A DNA stretch of 64,000 nt from Paraburkholderia sejongensis (GCF_020880815.1 NZ_JAJITD010000003.1:372001-436000), one strand, 5' to 3'; positions 16,919 to 27,280 are shown, counted from the first letter of the stretch. The notes: generated from the sequence alone by a model not told the origin. Program-made: numbers and translations.

Positions 16919-17425
16919 ATGGCCGAACCCAAAGCCACTGACCATCTGCAACCGTCGCTGCTCGACCGGCTGATCGACGACAACCCGCAAAGCCGCGTCG
17001 AGGTGGACGATGCGCGCTTCCTGACCAGGCGGACTTTGCGCGCCGGCGTACTGCGGGACCTCTCCTGGCTTTTCAACACGACCAATCTCTCCAACGAGAT
17101 TTCGGCCGAACACTATCCGGCCGCGTACACGTCCGTGCTGAACTTCGGCTTGCCCAGCCTGTCCGGCGGCTTTGCTTCGACGGTCGATGCAGTCGCGCTC
17201 GAGCAGGCGATTCGCGAAGCAATCGTGCGCTTCGAGCCTCGTATCGCGCCCGAGTCGATCGAAATCGAGCCGGTGCTCGACCGCCCGGTGCTCGACATGC
17301 ACAACCAGATTTCACTCGTGATCCGGGGGCTGCTGTGGGCACAGCCCGCGCCGCTGGAATTCGCTCTGCAAACCGAGATCGACCTCGAAGAAGGGGGAAT
17401 CACGGTGACCGAACTGCTGCGCTGA
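16919..17425 (+). CDS. tssE: T6SS baseplate protein TssE
   Basis: 168-residue gp25-like baseplate wedge protein. It has the N-terminal LQPSLLDRLIDDNP, the central GVLRDLSWLFNTTNL with the family's Arg-Asp-Leu pattern, and a C-terminal beta part (LVIRGLLWAQPAPLEFALQTEIDLE). A GAGGAG ribosome site precedes ATG 16919. It follows hcp2 by 33 bp and precedes tssF by 18 bp, the standard order. TssE works with TssF, TssG and TssK to anchor sheath assembly at the cytoplasmic face of the membrane complex. Confidence 0.95.
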   Translation: MAEPKATDHLQPSLLDRLIDDNPQSRVEVDDARFLTRRTLRAGVLRDLSWLFNTTNLSNEISAEHYPAAYTSVLNFGLPSLSGGFASTVDAVALEQAIREAIVRFEPRIAPESIEIEPVLDRPVLDMHNQISLVIRGLLWAQPAPLEFALQTEIDLEEGGITVTELLR

Positions 17426-17443
17426 CTGCTCCATACCTGCGCC

Positions 17444-19330
17444 ATGGACCCCCGCCTGCTCAAGCACTACAACACCGAACTGGCGCACCTGCGCGAAATG
17501 GGCGCGGAATTCGCGCAGCAGTTCCCGAAGATTGCGGCGCGCCTCGGCATGAGCAGCTTCGAGGTCGCGGATCCCTATGTCGAGCGGCTGCTCGAAGGAT
17601 GCGCATTTCTGGCCGCCCGCGTGCAACTGAAGCTCGAAGAAGAGTTTCCGCGCTTCACCCAGCATCTGACGCAGGTCGTGTTGCCACAGTCGGCGTGTCC
17701 GACCCCGTCGATGCTGATCGCCCGGCTCGCGCCCGATCTCGGCAATCCCAATCTCGTCACGGGTTTCACGGTCCCGCGCCACACGGCGCTGATCGCCAGT
17801 CGAGCTTCAGGCGACGCCGTGCCGTGTCAGTTCAGAACGAGCGCCGACCTGACCCTCTGGCCGCTCGAACTAACCGACGCGCGTTATCTCGCGCAGGTCA
17901 CCGATTTGCCGCTCACGACACTACCGGGAACGCGCGCGCTCGCGAGGCGCGTGAAAGGCGCGCTGCGCCTGCGACTGTCGGTGGCGGAGGGATTGAGCTT
18001 CAACATGCTCGGTCTCGACAGCTTGCGCCTCTACTTTGCAGGCGGCGACGATACTGCGTGGAAGCTCTTCGAATTCGTCACCGGCAGCACACTCGCGGTC
18101 GTGGTCTCGACTCCGCAGCGGCCCGTCCCGCAAGTCGAGACGCTTGCCGGCGACCTTGTCGGCAGCACGTGCTTCGACGACGCCGAAGCACTTTTGCCCG
18201 TCACGCCGAACGCGTTCCAGGGATACCGGTTGTTGCACGAATACTTCGCTTTTGCCGAACGCTTTCGTTTCGCCGTCATCGATGGCCTGTCGGCCGTGCT
18301 GCCCTCGTTCGCGTCCCGTGAAATCGAGTTGACCATCCTGCTCGCGAATGGCGACGCGGCGCTCGAGCGCGTGGTGTCGCGCGAGCATCTGCTGCTCGAC
18401 TGCGTGCCCGCGATCAACCTGTTTTCGAAACATGCGGACCGCGCCTTCGTGTCGGATAGCGTCGCGGAATTTCATGTGGTGCCGGACCGCACGCGTCCAC
18501 TCGACTACGAAGTGCATACGGTCACGGCCGTGTCGGGCTACAGCGCGGGCGACGACCGCGAGCAGGCGTTTCATCCGTTCTACGCGGACTTTCTCGCCGA
18601 CCGACCCGAGGACGCGGCCTATTTCACTGTGCGGCGTGAGCCGCGCGTCGTGCCAGCCGAGCGCAAGCGCAGCGGCTATCGCACTGACTACGTCGGCAGC
18701 GAGGTGTTCGTGTCGATCGTCGATCCGCGCGAGGCGCCTTATCGCGGCGATCTGCGGCAACTGTCGTTCGACACCCTTTGCACGAATCGCGATCTGCCGG
18801 TCTTCATGCCGTACGGCGGCACCCAGAACGACTTCGCGCTCGACATCGCGGCGCCTGTGGCATCGGTTCGCTGTATCACACGGCCGTCGCCGCCCGCCGC
18901 GCCCAGTCTGGATTTCGGTCAGGGCTGGCGGCTCGTAGACCAGCTATCGCTGCACTACCTGTCACTCTATGACGGCGACGCGCAAGCAGGCGCGGCGGCG
19001 CTACGCGCGCTGCTGACGCTGCACGTGCGCGGCAACGACGAAGCCAGCCGTCGACAGATCGCGGGTGTTCTGTCGATACGCACGACGCCCGTGGTCCGGC
19101 GCTTGCCGATGCCCGGGCCCATCGCGTTCGGGCGCGGTCTGCAGATCGAACTGGACGTCGAGGAGTTTGCGTTCCAGGGCGGTAGTGCTTACCTGCTCGG
19201 TTGCGTGCTCGATCGCTTTTTCGCGCGCTATGTTTCGATCAACTCGTTCGTGCAGACGGTCCTGCGCACGACGACTCGCGGCGAAATCCTGCGGCCGCCC
19301 CCGCGATGCGGAATCCGGCCGATCTTTTGA
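17444..19330 (+). CDS. tssF: T6SS baseplate protein TssF
   Basis: 628-residue TssF (ImpG/VasA family). The N-terminus MDPRLLKHYNTELAHLREMG and the following EVADPYVERLLEGCAFLAAR are hallmark sequences. The C-terminal RGLQIELDVEEFAFQGGSAY and LDRFFARYVSINSFVQTVL match the family end. Length is typical. It overlaps tssG by 25 bp. TssF and TssG form the 2:1 wedge heterotrimer of the baseplate. Confidence 0.96.
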   Translation: MDPRLLKHYNTELAHLREMGAEFAQQFPKIAARLGMSSFEVADPYVERLLEGCAFLAARVQLKLEEEFPRFTQHLTQVVLPQSACPTPSMLIARLAPDLGNPNLVTGFTVPRHTALIASRASGDAVPCQFRTSADLTLWPLELTDARYLAQVTDLPLTTLPGTRALARRVKGALRLRLSVAEGLSFNMLGLDSLRLYFAGGDDTAWKLFEFVTGSTLAVVVSTPQRPVPQVETLAGDLVGSTCFDDAEALLPVTPNAFQGYRLLHEYFAFAERFRFAVIDGLSAVLPSFASREIELTILLANGDAALERVVSREHLLLDCVPAINLFSKHADRAFVSDSVAEFHVVPDRTRPLDYEVHTVTAVSGYSAGDDREQAFHPFYADFLADRPEDAAYFTVRREPRVVPAERKRSGYRTDYVGSEVFVSIVDPREAPYRGDLRQLSFDTLCTNRDLPVFMPYGGTQNDFALDIAAPVASVRCITRPSPPAAPSLDFGQGWRLVDQLSLHYLSLYDGDAQAGAAALRALLTLHVRGNDEASRRQIAGVLSIRTTPVVRRLPMPGPIAFGRGLQIELDVEEFAFQGGSAYLLGCVLDRFFARYVSINSFVQTVLRTTTRGEILRPPPRCGIRPIF

Positions 19331-20439
19331 GCGCGGCCGCCGACACGCCGCCCGCCTCCCCTGCCGCCGCCGACGACGCAGCCGGGCGGCTGCACGCGCT
19401 CGAGTTGCTTTTCGAGCACGTCGCCGCCGCGCCGCACCAGTACGACTTTTTTCAGTTGATGCGTCAGATCGAGGCGCTCGCTGCGCAGCTCCCGCGCCTT
19501 GGCACGGCTTCACGCCCCGCCGACGAACCCATCCGGCTGGCCCAGGAGGTCTCGCTCGCCTTCGCGCCGGCGCCGCTCGCCGCGCTGACCCGCGCCGACG
19601 AACGGGTTCGAACCCACGCGCCACGACTGTCACAGCGCTTTTTCGGCCTGCTCGGGCCCAACGGTCCATTGCCGCTGCATCTGACCGACTTCGCCCGCGA
19701 GCGCATCATGCATCACGGCGATGCCGCGTTCGCGCACATGCTCGACATGCTCCTGCACCGCTTCCTGCTGCTGTTCTACCGCGCGTGGTCGCAGGGACGT
19801 CCCGCCACCAGCATGGATCGTCCTGACGACCGCTTCGCGTTCTATGTCGGCTCCCTGATCGGCTTCGCGGACGACGCGAGCCGTCGGCGCGACGCGGCGT
19901 CCGATTTCGCGAGACTTCATTTTGCGGGTCTGCTCAACATGCAGACGCGCCCGTTCGAAGCGCTCGAAGCAATCGCCGGTGCGCTACTGCGCGTGACGGT
20001 GCGGGTCGAGCCGTTTTGCGGACACTGGATGCCCCTCGAGCGTGCCGAACGCACCGTGCTGCACACGGGCGGCACGCATGCGGCGCGAAGCCGGGCTCGC
20101 TCGAACCATGCACGCCTTGGCGGCGGCGCGGTGCTCGGCATCCAGGTCTGGGACCGGCAGCACAAGTTTCGTCTCGCGATCGGCCCGCTATCGCTCGCAC
20201 AGTACGAGGCGCTGCTGCCCGGCGGTGACGCGCTCGCGCCACTCGTCGCCATTGTGCGGCAGCATCTGAACCGCGAACTGGCATGGGACGCGAAGCTGAT
20301 CCTGCGCGCGGACGAAGTGCCGGTATCGACGCTCGGCCGCTATGGACGTCTCGGCTACTGCGCATGGCTCGCGCAGCACGATCGGCGTCACGATGCAGCC
20401 GACCTCGCGCTGGCCGCCGATACGCATGTGCCGCTTTGA
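19306..20439 (+). CDS. tssG: T6SS baseplate protein TssG
   Basis: 377-residue TssG (ImpH/VasB). Features are YDFFQLMRQIEAL near residue 45, RLSQRFFGLLGPNGPLPLHLT and the central FYRAWSQGRP, followed by the C-terminal GAVLGIQVWDRQHKFRLAIGP. ATG 19306 is inside the end of tssF; a longer frame from 19201 lacks similarity. The N-terminal 30 residues are Ala/Pro-rich and probably flexible. Baseplate partner of TssF. Confidence 0.94.
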   Translation: MRNPADLLSAAADTPPASPAAADDAAGRLHALELLFEHVAAAPHQYDFFQLMRQIEALAAQLPRLGTASRPADEPIRLAQEVSLAFAPAPLAALTRADERVRTHAPRLSQRFFGLLGPNGPLPLHLTDFARERIMHHGDAAFAHMLDMLLHRFLLLFYRAWSQGRPATSMDRPDDRFAFYVGSLIGFADDASRRRDAASDFARLHFAGLLNMQTRPFEALEAIAGALLRVTVRVEPFCGHWMPLERAERTVLHTGGTHAARSRARSNHARLGGGAVLGIQVWDRQHKFRLAIGPLSLAQYEALLPGGDALAPLVAIVRQHLNRELAWDAKLILRADEVPVSTLGRYGRLGYCAWLAQHDRRHDAADLALAADTHVPL

Positions 20440-20482
20440 CGTCGCGATTCACGCCAGCTTTCAAAAAAACCGCTCACCTGGC

Positions 20483-20496
20483 CGTCTTATAAGACG
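20483..20496. promoter_or_regulatory. Perfect 14-bp palindrome upstream of tssH
   Basis: CGTCTTATAAGACG reads the same on both strands. It sits in the only sizeable gap (105 bp) of the hcp2-pppA operon, 49 bp before the tssH start. A palindrome of this length in the gap suggests a regulator site for an internal promoter controlling clpV expression. Confidence 0.4.
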
Positions 20497-20544
20497 ACGG
20501 CGTGCCACGGCAGCGCTCGTCTCCTGCTCAAAGGAGCTTTCACG

Positions 20545-23301
20545 ATGGCGGAAATCAGTCGTGTCGCCTTGTTCGGCAAGCTCGACCCGCTCGGGTACAA
20601 GTCCGCTGAAAGCGCCACGGTGCTGTGCAAAATGCGCGGCAATCCTTACGTTGAACTGGAGCACTGGCTGATGCAGATCGTAGAGACGCCCGGCTCCGAT
20701 CTGCAACGGCTGATTGCTCACTACCACATCGATACCGCCGTGCTGGCCCGCGACATGACCGCATCGATCGATCGTCTGCCGCGCGGCGCGACCTCGATCT
20801 CCGACATCTCCGAGCACATTACGGACGCGATCGAACGCGGCTGGGTCTACGGCACGCTGCTGTTCGGCGCGACGCAGGTGCGCACGGGCCACCTGATGGT
20901 CGGCATCCTCAAGACGCCCCGGCTGCGCAACATCCTTCTCGCCATCTCACCGCAGTTCGAGCGCATCAAGCTCGACGATCTTTCGGACAACTTCGCGAGC
21001 ATCCTCGCGTCCTCCGCGGAAAACGCACCAGACCGGACCAGCGCCGACGACGGCCCGCCGTCCGGCAGCGCGCAAGCACCGGCGCCCGCGGCGCTGGGCA
21101 GGCAGGAGGCGCTCAGGAAGTACGCGACGGATCTCACCGATCGTGCGCGCGACGGCAAGCTCGATCCGGTCAGCGGACGCGATGGGGAGATCCGCCAGAT
21201 CATCGATATCCTGATGCGACGACGGCAAAACAACCCGCTGCTGACCGGCGAGGCAGGCGTCGGCAAGACGGCGGTGGTTGAAGGCTTCGCCCAGCGTCTC
21301 GTGCGCGGCGACGTCCCGCCCTTGCTGCGCGGCGTCACGCTATGGTCGCTCGATCTCGGCCTGTTGCAGGCCGGCGCGAGCATGAAGGGCGAGTTCGAAC
21401 AGCGACTGCGGCAGGTCGTCGAAGAAGTGCAGGCCAGTGCGTCACCGATCATCCTGTTCATCGACGAGATTCACACGCTGATCGGCGCAGGCGGGGCAGC
21501 GGGCACCGGCGACGCGGCCAATCTGCTCAAGCCGGCGCTGGCACGCGGCGACCTGCGCACCATCGGCGCAACGACCTGGGCCGAGTACAAGAAATACATC
21601 GAGAAAGACCCCGCGCTCACACGGCGCTTTCAGGTCGTGCAAGTGCACGAACCCGACGAGGCGAAGGCCGTGCGCATGCTGCGCGGCGTCGCGTCCGCGC
21701 TGGAATCGCACCACCGGGTGCTGTTGCTCGACGAAGCCATCGAAGCGGCGGTACGGCTCTCGCATCGCTACATTCCCGCGCGGCAACTGCCGGACAAGGC
21801 CGTCAGTCTGCTGGATACCGCTTGCGCACGCGTCGCGGTCAGCCAGCACGCCACGCCGCCGCAACTCGACGACTGCCGCCGCCGGATCGACGCGCTCGAC
21901 ATCGAAGCGGCCATCGTCGCACGCGAAGCGAGCATGGGCATCGATAGCGGCTCGCGAGCGACGGAAGTCGCCGACAGTCTCGCGCGCGAGCATCAGGCGC
22001 TCGCAGGACTGGAAGCACGCTGGAACGACGAAAAGGCAGTGGTCGACGAGTTGCTCTCCGTGCGCGCCGCGTTGCGCGCGAGCGGCGAGCCGGTCGACCC
22101 GGCCGCGACTGTCGTCGGCGCGAACGACGCGCGCAGCGAGAGCAGCAGCACCGCGCACACCACTGGAACGACCGAAGCCAGCACCGAAGCCGTCTCCCGG
22201 CAAGGCAACGACCGCGCAGCACTGCTTGCCCGACTCGGCGAACTGCAAACCCGTCTCGCCGATCTGCAGGGAGAAGTCCCGCTGATCATGCCGAGCGTCG
22301 ATGCCGCGGTCGTCGCTTCGGTGGTCGCCGACTGGACCGGCATTCCCGTCGGCCGCATGGTGAGGAACGAAATGGCGGCGATCCTGAATCTCGCCGACAC
22401 GCTCGATCGGCGCGTGATCGGCCAGCGCCACGCGCTCGACATGATCGCTAAGCGGATCCAGACTTCGCGTGCGCGCCTCGACAATCCGGACAAGCCGATC
22501 GGCGTCTTCATGTTGTGCGGCACATCGGGCGTGGGCAAAACCGAGACTGCGCTCGCGCTCGCCGAGGCGCTTTACGGCGGCGAGCAAAACGTCATCACGA
22601 TCAACATGAGCGAGTTTCAGGAGGCGCATACCGTCTCGACCCTCAAAGGCGCGCCGCCGGGCTATGTCGGTTATGGAGAAGGCGGTGTGCTGACCGAGGC
22701 TGTGCGGCGCCGTCCGTATAGCGTCGTCTTGCTCGACGAGGTCGAAAAGGCCCATCCCGACGTGCACGAGATCTTCTTTCAGGTGTTCGACAAAGGCTGG
22801 ATGGAGGACGGCGAAGGCCGCTATATCGACTTCAAGAACACGATCATCCTGCTCACGTCGAATGTGGGCTCGGAAGTCATCATGCGCATGTGCCGCGACC
22901 CGGCGAGCCCTCCCGCGCCCGCGGCGCTCGCCGCCGCCTTGCGCGAGCCGCTGCTCGAGGTGTTCCCGGCCGCGCTTCTTGGCCGCGTCGTTACCGTGCC
23001 CTATTACCCGCTGTCCGACACGATGATGGCGAACATCGTGCGCCTGCAACTGGAGCGCATTCGCCGCCGCATCGCCGAGAATCACGGCGTGCCGTTCGAG
23101 TTCGACGACGATGCGGTCAAACTCATTGTGTCGCGCTGCACCGAAGCCGAATCGGGCGGCCGCGTGATCGACGCGCTGCTCACCAACACGGTGCTGCCGC
23201 GCATCTCGACGGAATATCTGACGAGGCTGACCGAGGGCCGGACACTCGCGCGCATCCGTTTGTCGACCACGGCCGGCGACTTTCACTACCAGTTCGACTG
23301 A
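20545..23301 (+). CDS. tssH: T6SS ATPase TssH (ClpV)
   Basis: 918-residue AAA+ unfoldase that disassembles contracted TssB/TssC sheaths. It has an N-terminal Clp_N domain, a first nucleotide-binding domain (Walker [11 protein letters not shown] near residue 234, Walker [11 protein letters not shown] near 302), a coiled middle domain and a second ATPase domain ([16 protein letters not shown] near 658, [14 protein letters not shown]). The middle region at about 520-560 holds a Ser/Thr-rich low-complexity insert. AAAGGAG lies upstream of ATG 20545. Downstream fha begins 25 bp after its end. Confidence 0.97.
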   Translation: MAEISRVALFGKLDPLGYKSAESATVLCKMRGNPYVELEHWLMQIVETPGSDLQRLIAHYHIDTAVLARDMTASIDRLPRGATSISDISEHITDAIERGWVYGTLLFGATQVRTGHLMVGILKTPRLRNILLAISPQFERIKLDDLSDNFASILASSAENAPDRTSADDGPPSGSAQAPAPAALGRQEALRKYATDLTDRARDGKLDPVSGRDGEIRQIIDILMRRRQNNPLLTGEAGVGKTAVVEGFAQRLVRGDVPPLLRGVTLWSLDLGLLQAGASMKGEFEQRLRQVVEEVQASASPIILFIDEIHTLIGAGGAAGTGDAANLLKPALARGDLRTIGATTWAEYKKYIEKDPALTRRFQVVQVHEPDEAKAVRMLRGVASALESHHRVLLLDEAIEAAVRLSHRYIPARQLPDKAVSLLDTACARVAVSQHATPPQLDDCRRRIDALDIEAAIVAREASMGIDSGSRATEVADSLAREHQALAGLEARWNDEKAVVDELLSVRAALRASGEPVDPAATVVGANDARSESSSTAHTTGTTEASTEAVSRQGNDRAALLARLGELQTRLADLQGEVPLIMPSVDAAVVASVVADWTGIPVGRMVRNEMAAILNLADTLDRRVIGQRHALDMIAKRIQTSRARLDNPDKPIGVFMLCGTSGVGKTETALALAEALYGGEQNVITINMSEFQEAHTVSTLKGAPPGYVGYGEGGVLTEAVRRRPYSVVLLDEVEKAHPDVHEIFFQVFDKGWMEDGEGRYIDFKNTIILLTSNVGSEVIMRMCRDPASPPAPAALAAALREPLLEVFPAALLGRVVTVPYYPLSDTMMANIVRLQLERIRRRIAENHGVPFEFDDDAVKLIVSRCTEAESGGRVIDALLTNTVLPRISTEYLTRLTEGRTLARIRLSTTAGDFHYQFD

Positions 23302-23326
23302 AATGGAGCCGTACGGGAGTCATCCG

Positions 23327-24823
23327 ATGCTGACGCTCACCGTGATCACCTTCAACGGCCAGCCGCGTGCGCAACCTCCCAGCGCCACTTTCGATACGTC
23401 GGGCGGCACGATCGGCCGGGCGGACTCGAACCGCCTCGTGCTCGAAGACCCGGAGCGCACGGTATCGCGCGTGCATGCGCAGATCGTCTGGCGTGACGGA
23501 CTTTATCGACTGATCGACCGTGGCAGCAATCCGGCGCTCGTCAACGGCTTGTCGCTGGAGCCCGGTCAGGAAATCATCGTCAGGGAAGGCGACGAAGTGC
23601 AGATCGGCGGCTATAAGTTGCGCTGCGCGGTCAAAGACGATGATCCGCCGACCGTCACCACCCTGCCCACCACGCCCACCATGCCGGCGGATCCCGGTAA
23701 CGATCCTTTCGCGGACATCTTCGGCGCGCCGTCGCCGTCCGCGCGCGGCGAGCACCAATCGGACGGCCTGGACGACCTGCTGCGTCCGGCGGGCACGCGC
23801 AGCGAGCCGTCCGTCCAGCCCCGCGAGACGCGCTCCGGCTTGCCCGACGACTTCGATCTGGGCCTCGACGATCCCGCTGCGAACCGCTCGATCGATGAAC
23901 TGTTCGACCTGGGTCCCGCAGCCGATCTGCCAACTGGAGAACGTGCCGATTCGCGACGCTCGCAGCCCTTCGGCGAGTCACCGATCGACGATCCGCTCAG
24001 CGCGCCGAACACCGCTCAGTCGAGCGATCCGTTCGCGAGCCTGACCTCGCCGGCGCGACCTGTTGCGCCGCCGCCCACGCAGCCCGATCAGGGCTCGGAA
24101 CTGCACAGCGCGTTTCCGTTGCCGCGCATGCGTGCGCAGCCGCAGGAAGCACGGCGGGAAGAGCCGTGCCCGCCGCCGTGCGCGCCGCCCGCGAGCGTCG
24201 CGCCATCCTCGCCACGTCCGGCCGACGAGCGCGCGCTCCTCGACGCCTTCCTGCGCGGACTCGATGCGCCAGGCGTGCGCCTCGACGCGCTCACGCCGGC
24301 CGTCATGCAACTGGTCGGCGCGCTGCTGCGCGAGGCGACGCAAGGCACGCTCGACCTGCTGAGCGCACGCGCGACGACGAAGCGCGAGATGCGCACCGAC
24401 GCGACGCTGATCGTCGCGACCGGCAACAACCCGCTCAAGTTCTCGCCGGATGTTGAAACCGCGCTCGCCCATCTGCTGAATCCACCGTCCCGGGGCTTCA
24501 TGCCGGGCACCGAGGCCTTGTCGGACGCCTACGACGACCTGCGCGCGCATCAGGTCGGCTTTGTCGCGGGCATGCGCGCCGCACTCGAAGGCGTGTTCGA
24601 GCGCTTCGAGCCCGCGAAAATCGAAACGCGCCTCACGCAGCACTCGCTGCTCGACACGCTGCTGCCGCAACTGAACCGTCGCGCACGCTGCTGGGATCTG
24701 TTCAACGAGCTGTACAACCAGCTTTCGCACGAAGCCGCCGACGACTTCCACACGCTTTTCGGCAAGGCCTTCGTGGCGGCCTACGAGGCGCAGATCGACC
24801 GCCTGAACCAGCGCAAGCGCTGA
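23327..24823 (+). CDS. tagH: T6SS FHA-domain protein (Fha/TagH)
   Basis: 498 residues. The N-terminal forkhead-associated domain (about 20-95) has GGTIGRADSNRLVLEDP, the phosphothreonine-binding SRVHAQI and the LVNGLSLEPG loop. A long Pro/Ser/Asp-rich linker (about 105-300) is followed by the T6SS-type C-terminal domain (FLRGLDAPGVRLDALTP, NNPLKFSPDVETALAHLL). ATG 23327 is chosen for the GGGAG just upstream, over an ATG at 23303. Fha is phosphorylated by PpkA and dephosphorylated by PppA to switch T6SS assembly on and off; both genes are present. Confidence 0.94.
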   Translation: MLTLTVITFNGQPRAQPPSATFDTSGGTIGRADSNRLVLEDPERTVSRVHAQIVWRDGLYRLIDRGSNPALVNGLSLEPGQEIIVREGDEVQIGGYKLRCAVKDDDPPTVTTLPTTPTMPADPGNDPFADIFGAPSPSARGEHQSDGLDDLLRPAGTRSEPSVQPRETRSGLPDDFDLGLDDPAANRSIDELFDLGPAADLPTGERADSRRSQPFGESPIDDPLSAPNTAQSSDPFASLTSPARPVAPPPTQPDQGSELHSAFPLPRMRAQPQEARREEPCPPPCAPPASVAPSSPRPADERALLDAFLRGLDAPGVRLDALTPAVMQLVGALLREATQGTLDLLSARATTKREMRTDATLIVATGNNPLKFSPDVETALAHLLNPPSRGFMPGTEALSDAYDDLRAHQVGFVAGMRAALEGVFERFEPAKIETRLTQHSLLDTLLPQLNRRARCWDLFNELYNQLSHEAADDFHTLFGKAFVAAYEAQIDRLNQRKR

Positions 24824-24866
24824 ACCCGATTCGTATCCAGAAACACTGCGTCCGCCGGAGGACATC

Positions 24867-25646
24867 GTGCAACTGCAAAGCGCAAGCGTGAGCGATGTGG
24901 GCGGTCGAAGCCGCAACGAGGACGCCTACGGTGAATGGCGGCGCGGCCACCTGTTCGGCTGCGTGGTGGCCGATGGCGCAGGCGGGCATGGTGGCGGCGA
25001 TACGGCGTCGCGCATCGTCGTCGACACGGTCTGTGCCGAACTCGAACGGGTGGCCGCCGCGAATATCGCGCTGGGCGCGCCGAACCTGATGCGGATCCTG
25101 TTGCGCGCGAACGACGCCATCATCGACGCGCAGGAAACCGGCGGCGCGCTCGAACACATGCGTTCGACCGCGGTGCTGCTCGCCATCGACGAACTCTCGC
25201 AATCCGCCGCCTGGGCACATTGCGGCGACACCCGTCTCTATTGCTTTCGCAACGGCGCGGCCGTGGTCCAGACGCAGGACCATAGTCTGGTGCAAAGCAT
25301 GCTCAACGCGAATCTGCTGGAAAACCAGGACGTGCGCCACCACCCGCGCCGCAACGTGCTGTTCTCAGCGCTCGGCACGGCCGATGAATTTCCGATCGCG
25401 ATGTCGGGCGAACCTTTCCCGCTCGCCGATGGCGATGCGTTCCTTCTTTGCACGGACGGCTTCTGGGAGTCCGTGGACGAGGCCACGATGATCGACGCGA
25501 TCGGTCGCGCGGCGTCGCCGTCGGCATGGCTCGAACGGCTCGCTGCACAGGTCAGGGACAACGCCCGGTCAGGACAGGACAACTTCACCGCGACGGCGGT
25601 GTGGCTCGGCGACCCGCAACAGACGACGGTCCTGCACATGCGCTAG
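24867..25646 (+). CDS. pppA: T6SS PP2C-type phosphatase PppA
   Basis: 259-residue PPM/PP2C serine/threonine phosphatase. Metal-binding motifs are RNEDAY (N-terminal Asp), VVADGAGGHGGGDTAS, WAHCGDTRLYCF, LLCTDGFWE and the terminal DNFTATAV. The start is GTG 24867 with GGAGGA 6 bp upstream. It counteracts PpkA on Fha. It is the last gene of its operon and converges on tssC. Confidence 0.94.
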   Translation: MQLQSASVSDVGGRSRNEDAYGEWRRGHLFGCVVADGAGGHGGGDTASRIVVDTVCAELERVAAANIALGAPNLMRILLRANDAIIDAQETGGALEHMRSTAVLLAIDELSQSAAWAHCGDTRLYCFRNGAAVVQTQDHSLVQSMLNANLLENQDVRHHPRRNVLFSALGTADEFPIAMSGEPFPLADGDAFLLCTDGFWESVDEATMIDAIGRAASPSAWLERLAAQVRDNARSGQDNFTATAVWLGDPQQTTVLHMR

Positions 25647-25684
25647 CGCGCCGGCGCCGGACCGCGGGCGTTGACGCAACCGGC

Positions 25685-25749
25685 GTGGCCGCCTCAGGTG
25701 GCCGCCTCAGGTGGCCGCCTCAGGCAGCCGCCTCAGGCAGCCGCCTTCG
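25685..25749. repeat. 13-bp tandem repeat crossing the tssC stop codon
   Basis: Five adjacent 13-bp units: three of GTGGCCGCCTCAG (25685-25723), then GCAGCCGCCTCAG (25724-25736), then GCAGCCGCCTTCG (25737-25749). The minus-strand stop of tssC (25735-25733) lies in the fourth unit. Because 13 is not a multiple of 3, loss or gain of units within the coding side would change the TssC C-terminus. Confidence 0.85.
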
Positions 25750-27238
25750 CCGACGGCAATCGCGACACGAGCCGCAGCGATACCGTCAGCCCTTCGAGCT
25801 GATAGTGCGGACGCAGATAAAAAGTCGACGTGTAATAGCCCGGCGCCCCCTCGACCTCCTGCACCTTGACTTCCGCCGCCGCGAGTGGCTTCTGCGACTT
25901 GGTGATCTCTGACGAGTTGGCGGGATCGCCATCAACGTATTGCGTGATCCATCGGTTCAGCCAGTTCTCCATGTCGTCGCGTTCCTTGAACGTCCCGATC
26001 TTGTCGCGGACGATGCACTTCAGGTAGTGCGCAAAACGGTTGCACGCGAATAGATACGGTAGTCGTGCGGCGAGCGCCGCGTTTGCCGTGGCGTCGGGGT
26101 CTTCGTAGATGAACGGCTTTTGCAGCGATTGCGCGCCGATAAAGGCAGCGAAGTCCGAATTCTTGCGGTGAATCAGCGGCATGAAGCCGTTCTTCGCAAG
26201 CTCGGCCTCGCGACGATCGGAAATCGCAATCTCGGTCGGGCATTTCATGTCGACGCCGCCGTCGTCGGTCGGAAACGTATGCACCGGCAACCCCTCGACG
26301 GAGCCGCCCGACTCCACCCCGCGAATCCGCGAGCACCAGCCGTAGAGTTTGAACGAGCGGTTGATGTTGACCGCCATCGCATACGCCGAATTGGCCCACG
26401 CATACTTGCTGTGATCGGCCAGGCCGGTCTCTTCCTCGAAGTCGAATTCATCCACTGGCGCGGTGCGCGCGCCATAGGGCACCCGCGCGAGAAAGCGCGG
26501 CATCGCCAGGCCAAGGTAGCGCGCGTCTTCCGATTCACGCAGCGAACGCCAGCTCGCATATTCCGGTGTACCGAAGATCTTGGTCAGATCACGCGGATTG
26601 GCCAGTTCCTGCCACGAGTCCATCTGCAGAAGGCTCGGGTCGGCTGCGGCAATGAACGGCGCGTGCGCCGCCGCGGCGATCTTGGACATTTCACCGAGCA
26701 GTTCGACATCCGGTGGACTCTGGTTGAAGTAAAAGTCACCGACCATCACGCCGATCGGTTCACCACCGAACTGGCCATATTCCTCTTCGTATACGCGCTT
26801 GAAGAGCGGACTCTGGTCCCACGCGACACCCTTGAAACGCTTGAGCGTCTTGCCTAGATCCTTTTTCGAGATATTCATCACGCGGATCTTGAGCATCTCG
26901 TCCGTCTCGGTGTTGTTGATCAGGTAGTGCAAACCGCGCCATGAGCCTTCGAGTTTCTGGAAGTCGGGATGATGCAGGATCTCGTTGACCTGTCCAGTGA
27001 GCTTCGCGTCGATTTCCGCAATCAGGCTCTGGATCGTGCGGATCGCATCGCCGGAAATGAGCTGGGTTTTCGAGAGCGCCTGCTGTGCAAGCGTCTGCAC
27101 GGCGGTCTGCACGGCGTTCATCGCCTCATCGCTCTTCGGACGAAACTCCTTGTTCAGAAGTGCAGCGAGATCGATGCCTTCGAGTGCCGCGCCCTGCTGT
27201 TCAGCCGGCGTTTCAGTGGACTTCGGAATGTCAGACAT
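25733..27238 (-). CDS. tssC: T6SS sheath large subunit TssC (VipB)
   Basis: 501-residue TssC. It shows SWRGLHYLINNTETDEMLKI, the GVMVGDFYFNQSP segment, the EELAKNGFMPL-type region (seen as EAELAKNGFMPLIHRKNSDF) and the C-terminal YYTSTFYLRPHYQLEGLTVSLRLVS of the sheath core. It pairs with TssB to form the contractile tail sheath. ATG 27238 follows AAAGGGAAA. It lies 42 bp downstream of tssB. The extreme C-terminus (PSAKAAA) is generated in the tandem repeat. Confidence 0.97.
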   Translation of the reverse strand: MSDIPKSTETPAEQQGAALEGIDLAALLNKEFRPKSDEAMNAVQTAVQTLAQQALSKTQLISGDAIRTIQSLIAEIDAKLTGQVNEILHHPDFQKLEGSWRGLHYLINNTETDEMLKIRVMNISKKDLGKTLKRFKGVAWDQSPLFKRVYEEEYGQFGGEPIGVMVGDFYFNQSPPDVELLGEMSKIAAAAHAPFIAAADPSLLQMDSWQELANPRDLTKIFGTPEYASWRSLRESEDARYLGLAMPRFLARVPYGARTAPVDEFDFEEETGLADHSKYAWANSAYAMAVNINRSFKLYGWCSRIRGVESGGSVEGLPVHTFPTDDGGVDMKCPTEIAISDRREAELAKNGFMPLIHRKNSDFAAFIGAQSLQKPFIYEDPDATANAALAARLPYLFACNRFAHYLKCIVRDKIGTFKERDDMENWLNRWITQYVDGDPANSSEITKSQKPLAAAEVKVQEVEGAPGYYTSTFYLRPHYQLEGLTVSLRLVSRLPSAKAAA

Positions 27239-27280
27239 GGTCGTTTCCCTTTAGTGGGACGCCGCCGGCGCAACCGGGGC

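Noticed and set aside
16109..17302. N-terminal extension of the hcp1 frame across the divergent region and tssE
   Set aside because: The added residues are antisense to hcp2 and tssE; the Hcp fold starts at 16108.
21442..23286. Long minus-strand frame of about 614 codons opposite tssH
   Set aside because: Antisense to the well-supported ClpV gene, with no recognisable motif.
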